From Candidatus Iainarchaeum sp. (GTDB taxonomy: Archaea > Iainarchaeota > Iainarchaeia > Iainarchaeales > Iainarchaeaceae), in the NCBI GenBank assembly GCA_013331625.1, contig DUGC01000097.1:1-22564 (forward strand): a stretch of DNA of 22,564 nucleotides, in the 5' to 3' direction. A model generated the notes under the pieces. The model was not told the origin of the DNA and ran no database searches. It saw only the letters and a program-made list of their open reading frames with translations. Of this stretch, positions 21,001 to 22,564 are shown in pieces. The translations under genes were made by a program, and so were the position numbers. Numbering within the stretch: position 1 is the first letter of the stretch; each line of letters begins with the position of its first letter.

Positions 21001-21961
21001 TGGCGCTTGTTGTTTCACCGTTCATGAATGTTACTGTAAGTACCCCGCCATTGAATGGGGTGTTTTCGGTTTGGGCATAAATTATGAATTTATGCGTTCC
21101 TGCGTTGTATGTCCCAAGCTGCTGGTCGTATGCTGAATTCAGCCTGCTGTCGTTGTAGTATATTGCGAGCGGGTAGAGTTTTCTCCCACCTTCATATGTT
21201 GCGCTCGACCATGCTTCCCCATATATTGGGTGGGTAATTTTCATTGATTTGATGCTCCTTGTTATCGGGGTGCTTAAAAATACCTTGAATCCCCAGTCGG
21301 CTGCATTATTGGTGCTCCCTGCCCCAGACTCAAAAGTTGCCGAGATGCGGTCTTCGCCTGCGCTCACAAGCGATGCTGATAGCGCGAGCTTTGGAGGCTG
21401 CGCTGAAAGCGCTGATGCGGGTATTTTTGCGCTAACTGTGGTGTCATCGCTGAATTTTATTACTAATGCCCCTCCCGTGAATTTATCTTCTATCTGGCCA
21501 TATGCATTGAATGTGTGGGTCCCTGCGTTGTATGTCCCAAGGTTCCTTTGGCTGTAGCTGCTGTTTAGCTGTTTGCCATTATAGAATACTACCAGAGGGT
21601 AGAGGCTTTGATCATAAGTTGACCACGTGTCATCAGAAACGATGTGGTCGGTATTAGTAATTTGCATTGCGCTTATAGTCTTTGTTGAAGGCAGTGTAAG
21701 GGTTATTTGCCATCTCCAATCGCTCGTCTCTAACTCCGAATAGCTTGGCCCTGGCTCGAACACGCCTTGTGTTCCTGCACGGTCAAGATCAGAGCCAACA
21801 ACTTCTGCGCTCACGTTTGGCTCCGTGATCTCCGATGTTCCCACGGCAAGGCCTGTAATTCCACGGCTTAGAGATGAACCCCACCATCCTGCTGACGCGC
21901 CTGCGACCAGCATCACTAATAGTGTTAGAACGAATGTGTATTTTAATGGGGATTTCATCAT
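18002..21961 (-). CDS. Giant secreted repeat protein with Cys-rich modules and a DsbA-like thioredoxin domain
   Basis: The 1319-residue protein begins with a signal peptide (MMKSPLKYTFVLTLLVMLVAGASAG, likely cut near 24). Four related beta-rich repeats of ~130 residues lie at about 51-182, 193-324, 391-526 and 663-798. They share xEDRAG, GEAWSS, LYPLVVYYN, YDQQLGTYNAGTHKF, YGQTE and FxGGxLxxxFxDGT motifs. Cys-rich stretches separate them (340-382, 542-640, 810-878). A DsbA-type domain at about 886-1041 has CPFC (899-902) and the cis-Pro loop SATPTFF (P1015). An unassigned domain (1058-1163) and an EGF-like Cys cluster (1187-1289) follow, then an amphipathic tail. I choose ATG 21961 for the signal peptide and GGAGG upstream; an in-frame start 58 codons earlier is rejected. 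Probably an extracellular thiol oxidoreductase or adhesin; the function is inference. Confidence 0.85.
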   Translation of the reverse strand: MMKSPLKYTFVLTLLVMLVAGASAGWWGSSLSRGITGLAVGTSEITEPNVSAEVVGSDLDRAGTQGVFEPGPSYSELETSDWRWQITLTLPSTKTISAMQITNTDHIVSDDTWSTYDQSLYPLVVFYNGKQLNSSYSQRNLGTYNAGTHTFNAYGQIEDKFTGGALVIKFSDDTTVSAKIPASALSAQPPKLALSASLVSAGEDRISATFESGAGSTNNAADWGFKVFLSTPITRSIKSMKITHPIYGEAWSSATYEGGRKLYPLAIYYNDSRLNSAYDQQLGTYNAGTHKFIIYAQTENTPFNGGVLTVTFMNGETTSATIAPSGIKPAEPSLPPVPACTSKYRKVCDAITNSVMWQDSCGKIESVAQACGTDFTCTDGTCIQIVRPNGLSASLATAREDRAGVWGVFNSGKGQNGIREDWKWSALLTLGSQKTIKSIRIKHNTYGEGWSSASDTATYDKQLYPLVVYYNGTQLNTAYDQQIGPFAAGEHKFILYGQTDSANFTGGRLLIYFTDGTSVDTQIGASDVAPPSQPPEQPSVNCADHRITNMKISANDSESMKGKLKMQYFTPYGVDTRSTITLTELAATDANTGNSRTCGIMANCGQQQSGNEKYNCVVTTCDYPTIAGKKYKASIVDDDCPYMAYSSIEFTVPDGGGNTSTFKAYLASTNEDHAGTQGVFGPGVDFYGTLANDYHWVAKFSLDSDKYIKSILLVHNTPGEAWSTSSEKWNGKDLYPIVVLREGGQKNKRYDEKILVSKGDNTLDLYGQIESRPFAGGKMEIQFTDGTALSATIDKSGMAVVPLNVSGMSCSDTDGGVNKNVAGTIKYTSSSADRYAYTDYCINDRTIAEGVCGGNAYPAKQFVISHQKCDGSCVDGACIGATPPQPSKLLIEEFTDFECPFCARFATVTKPKILEEYGTTVGFLTKEFRLTQLHSKAWKAAEAAECARDQGRFEEYYRVLFIGQADLDISNIKNMAAKLGLDTGRFNACLDSGMKKSIVQKDYDEGISRGVSATPTFFIGSERIDGALEYGKFKEVIERQLSGNGGPSDEEVAGARFLPNIFVKTIAVSALTGEGYVEISRNNGQNTQTEKYFEGDFIKAIKGTGDYTGSEMEIKVVQVTQQSNSADYIALFELYYSYRDGNILKIVDAQKAQVGKNLKLVFRNTGTGSTGGTGTPPGAPPMPVGKCSEGETRNYKCSDGSEILWCSCLGGDWRCVQNPQSACRQQQPESACNGCADNGKCLSAGTRFGSDANVLFCDIDSKVKEQKSDGSLCQNSYECKSNSCLSGVCVNIAQQLEEQKGVLQQIVDFLSKIFKFEVK

Positions 21962-21989
21962 TTCCAAGGCCTCCGTATAAGCATGAACT

Positions 21990-22026
21990 GCTAGACTAAT
22001 CCTATGTTGATTCGTATATTTAAAGT
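21990..22026 (-). promoter_or_regulatory. Promoter of the giant secreted-protein gene
   Basis: The 115-nt gap between the two surface-protein genes contains CTTTAAATATACG on the minus strand, a strong archaeal TATA box at 22015-22025. A start about 25 nt downstream (near 21990) would leave a leader of roughly 30 nt, ending in GGAGG eight bases before ATG 21961. No clear terminator for the upstream gene is visible. Confidence 0.6.
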
Positions 22027-22076
22027 TTGCGAGTTCGTAAGGTGAATGAGTTAAAGATGCGAAAACCATGCATTGG

Positions 22077-22564
22077 TCACTGCCCGTTCTGCTTTTGCGG
22101 CTCAGTTGCGAACCTGAAGAGCACGAGGGCTGCAATTGCCCCTAAAATGAGTATCCCTGCAAGTACTGTCCCCTGCCCCAAAATCGCAAGCCCTGCCGCA
22201 AACGCGCTGCCTATGCCATTGCCTGCCGGCGGTGGCGATGTGCCTGCCGGCGGATTTGGCGCAGGTATTGGCGCAGACTGTGCCGGCCTTGCCGTGACCA
22301 CCACAGACTTTTGCAAAAATTCGCGCTGCCCTGCGCTTGCGCTGAAAAATACGGTTGCATTCCTGTTCACATCATTTACTGCAACAGTCCTCTTTCCTGC
22401 AGTGCGGGGCGCAAGGCTGAACTTGTTGGGCGAAACAGATGCGCCGCCTGCAAATACATTGAGTTCCACAGTGCTCCCTGTCGGGTTCTCGAAATCAAAT
22501 GTGATAAAGCCTGAAGTTCCCGTAAACTGCGCGGCCGAAGGCAAACTGAGGGAAAATCCTTTCA
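22077..22564 (-). CDS. C-terminal part of a membrane-anchored surface protein (5' end outside the window)
   Basis: The frame is open to the window edge. The visible ~160 residues show a beta-rich region (FITFDFENPTGSTVELNVFAGGASVSP, VNRNATVFFSASAGQREFLQKSVVVTARP) and a Pro-rich linker (PIPAPNPPAGTSPPPAG). One C-terminal membrane helix (TVLAGILILGAIAALVLF) and a short polar tail follow. This layout suggests an extracellular domain held by a C-terminal anchor. A TTG at 22544 could be called as a start, but the sequence before it is equally coding-like and no signal peptide is seen, so the gene is probably truncated. I recognise no family. Confidence 0.7.
   Translation of the reverse strand, partial: KGFSLSLPSAAQFTGTSGFITFDFENPTGSTVELNVFAGGASVSPNKFSLAPRTAGKRTVAVNDVNRNATVFFSASAGQREFLQKSVVVTARPAQSAPIPAPNPPAGTSPPPAGNGIGSAFAAGLAILGQGTVLAGILILGAIAALVLFRFATEPQKQNGQ

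Noticed and set aside
21962..22135. 58-residue N-terminal extension of the giant secreted protein
   Set aside because: It would bury a clear signal peptide and promoter/RBS; ATG 21961 has GGAGG at proper spacing.

Overview
This window is archaeal. It carries the spc/S10-alpha-type ribosomal protein cluster with archaeal/eukaryote-only members (eS4, eL32, eL19, eL34, eL14), the RNase P protein Rpp29, aIF1, an archaeal-type SecY and an EMC3-like (DUF106) membrane protein. Adenylate kinase, cytidylate kinase and Cbf5, which often sit among these genes, are absent here. Together with the long charged tails on several ribosomal proteins and a giant Cys-rich secreted protein, this suggests a DPANN-like archaeon (Micrarchaeota/Diapherotrites or a related lineage). 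The phylum is an inference and cannot be fixed from this window.

Every supported gene is on the minus strand, so the text follows transcription from high to low coordinates. (1) 22564-18002: the C-terminal part of a membrane-anchored surface protein, then a 1319-residue secreted protein that joins four copies of a beta-rich repeat to Cys-rich modules and a DsbA-like thioredoxin domain. (2) 17901-17277: a vapBC toxin-antitoxin pair with a palindromic promoter. (3) 17276-17012: a U-rich hairpin and two candidate promoters. (4) 17011-2780: uL3, uL4, uL23, a 47-codon ORF in a hairpin-rich spacer, uL2, uS19, uL22, uS3, uL29, aIF1, Rpp29, uS17, uL14, uL24, eS4, uL5, uS14, uS8, uL6, eL32, eL19, uL18, uS5, uL30, uL15, SecY. 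(5) 2692-1: EMC3-like protein, eL34, eL14, uS13, uS4 and a truncated uS11, probably with an extra promoter at about 2735.

The genes are packed tightly, with many ATGA or TAATG stop/start overlaps and GGTG/GAGG-type ribosome binding sites, as expected for translational coupling of a ribosome-assembly operon ending in the protein-export channel.

Four things stand out. First, uS4 has an in-frame TAG at codon 50 although both flanks are good uS4 sequence in one frame, while TAG is the ordinary stop of four neighbouring genes. Second, the uL23-uL2 spacer holds a run of stem-loops overlaid by a small ORF and looks inserted. Third, the uL23 N-terminal and uS3 C-terminal extensions share a short motif (GxAEIAK). 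Fourth, the giant repeat/DsbA fusion has an architecture I do not recognise as a named family.
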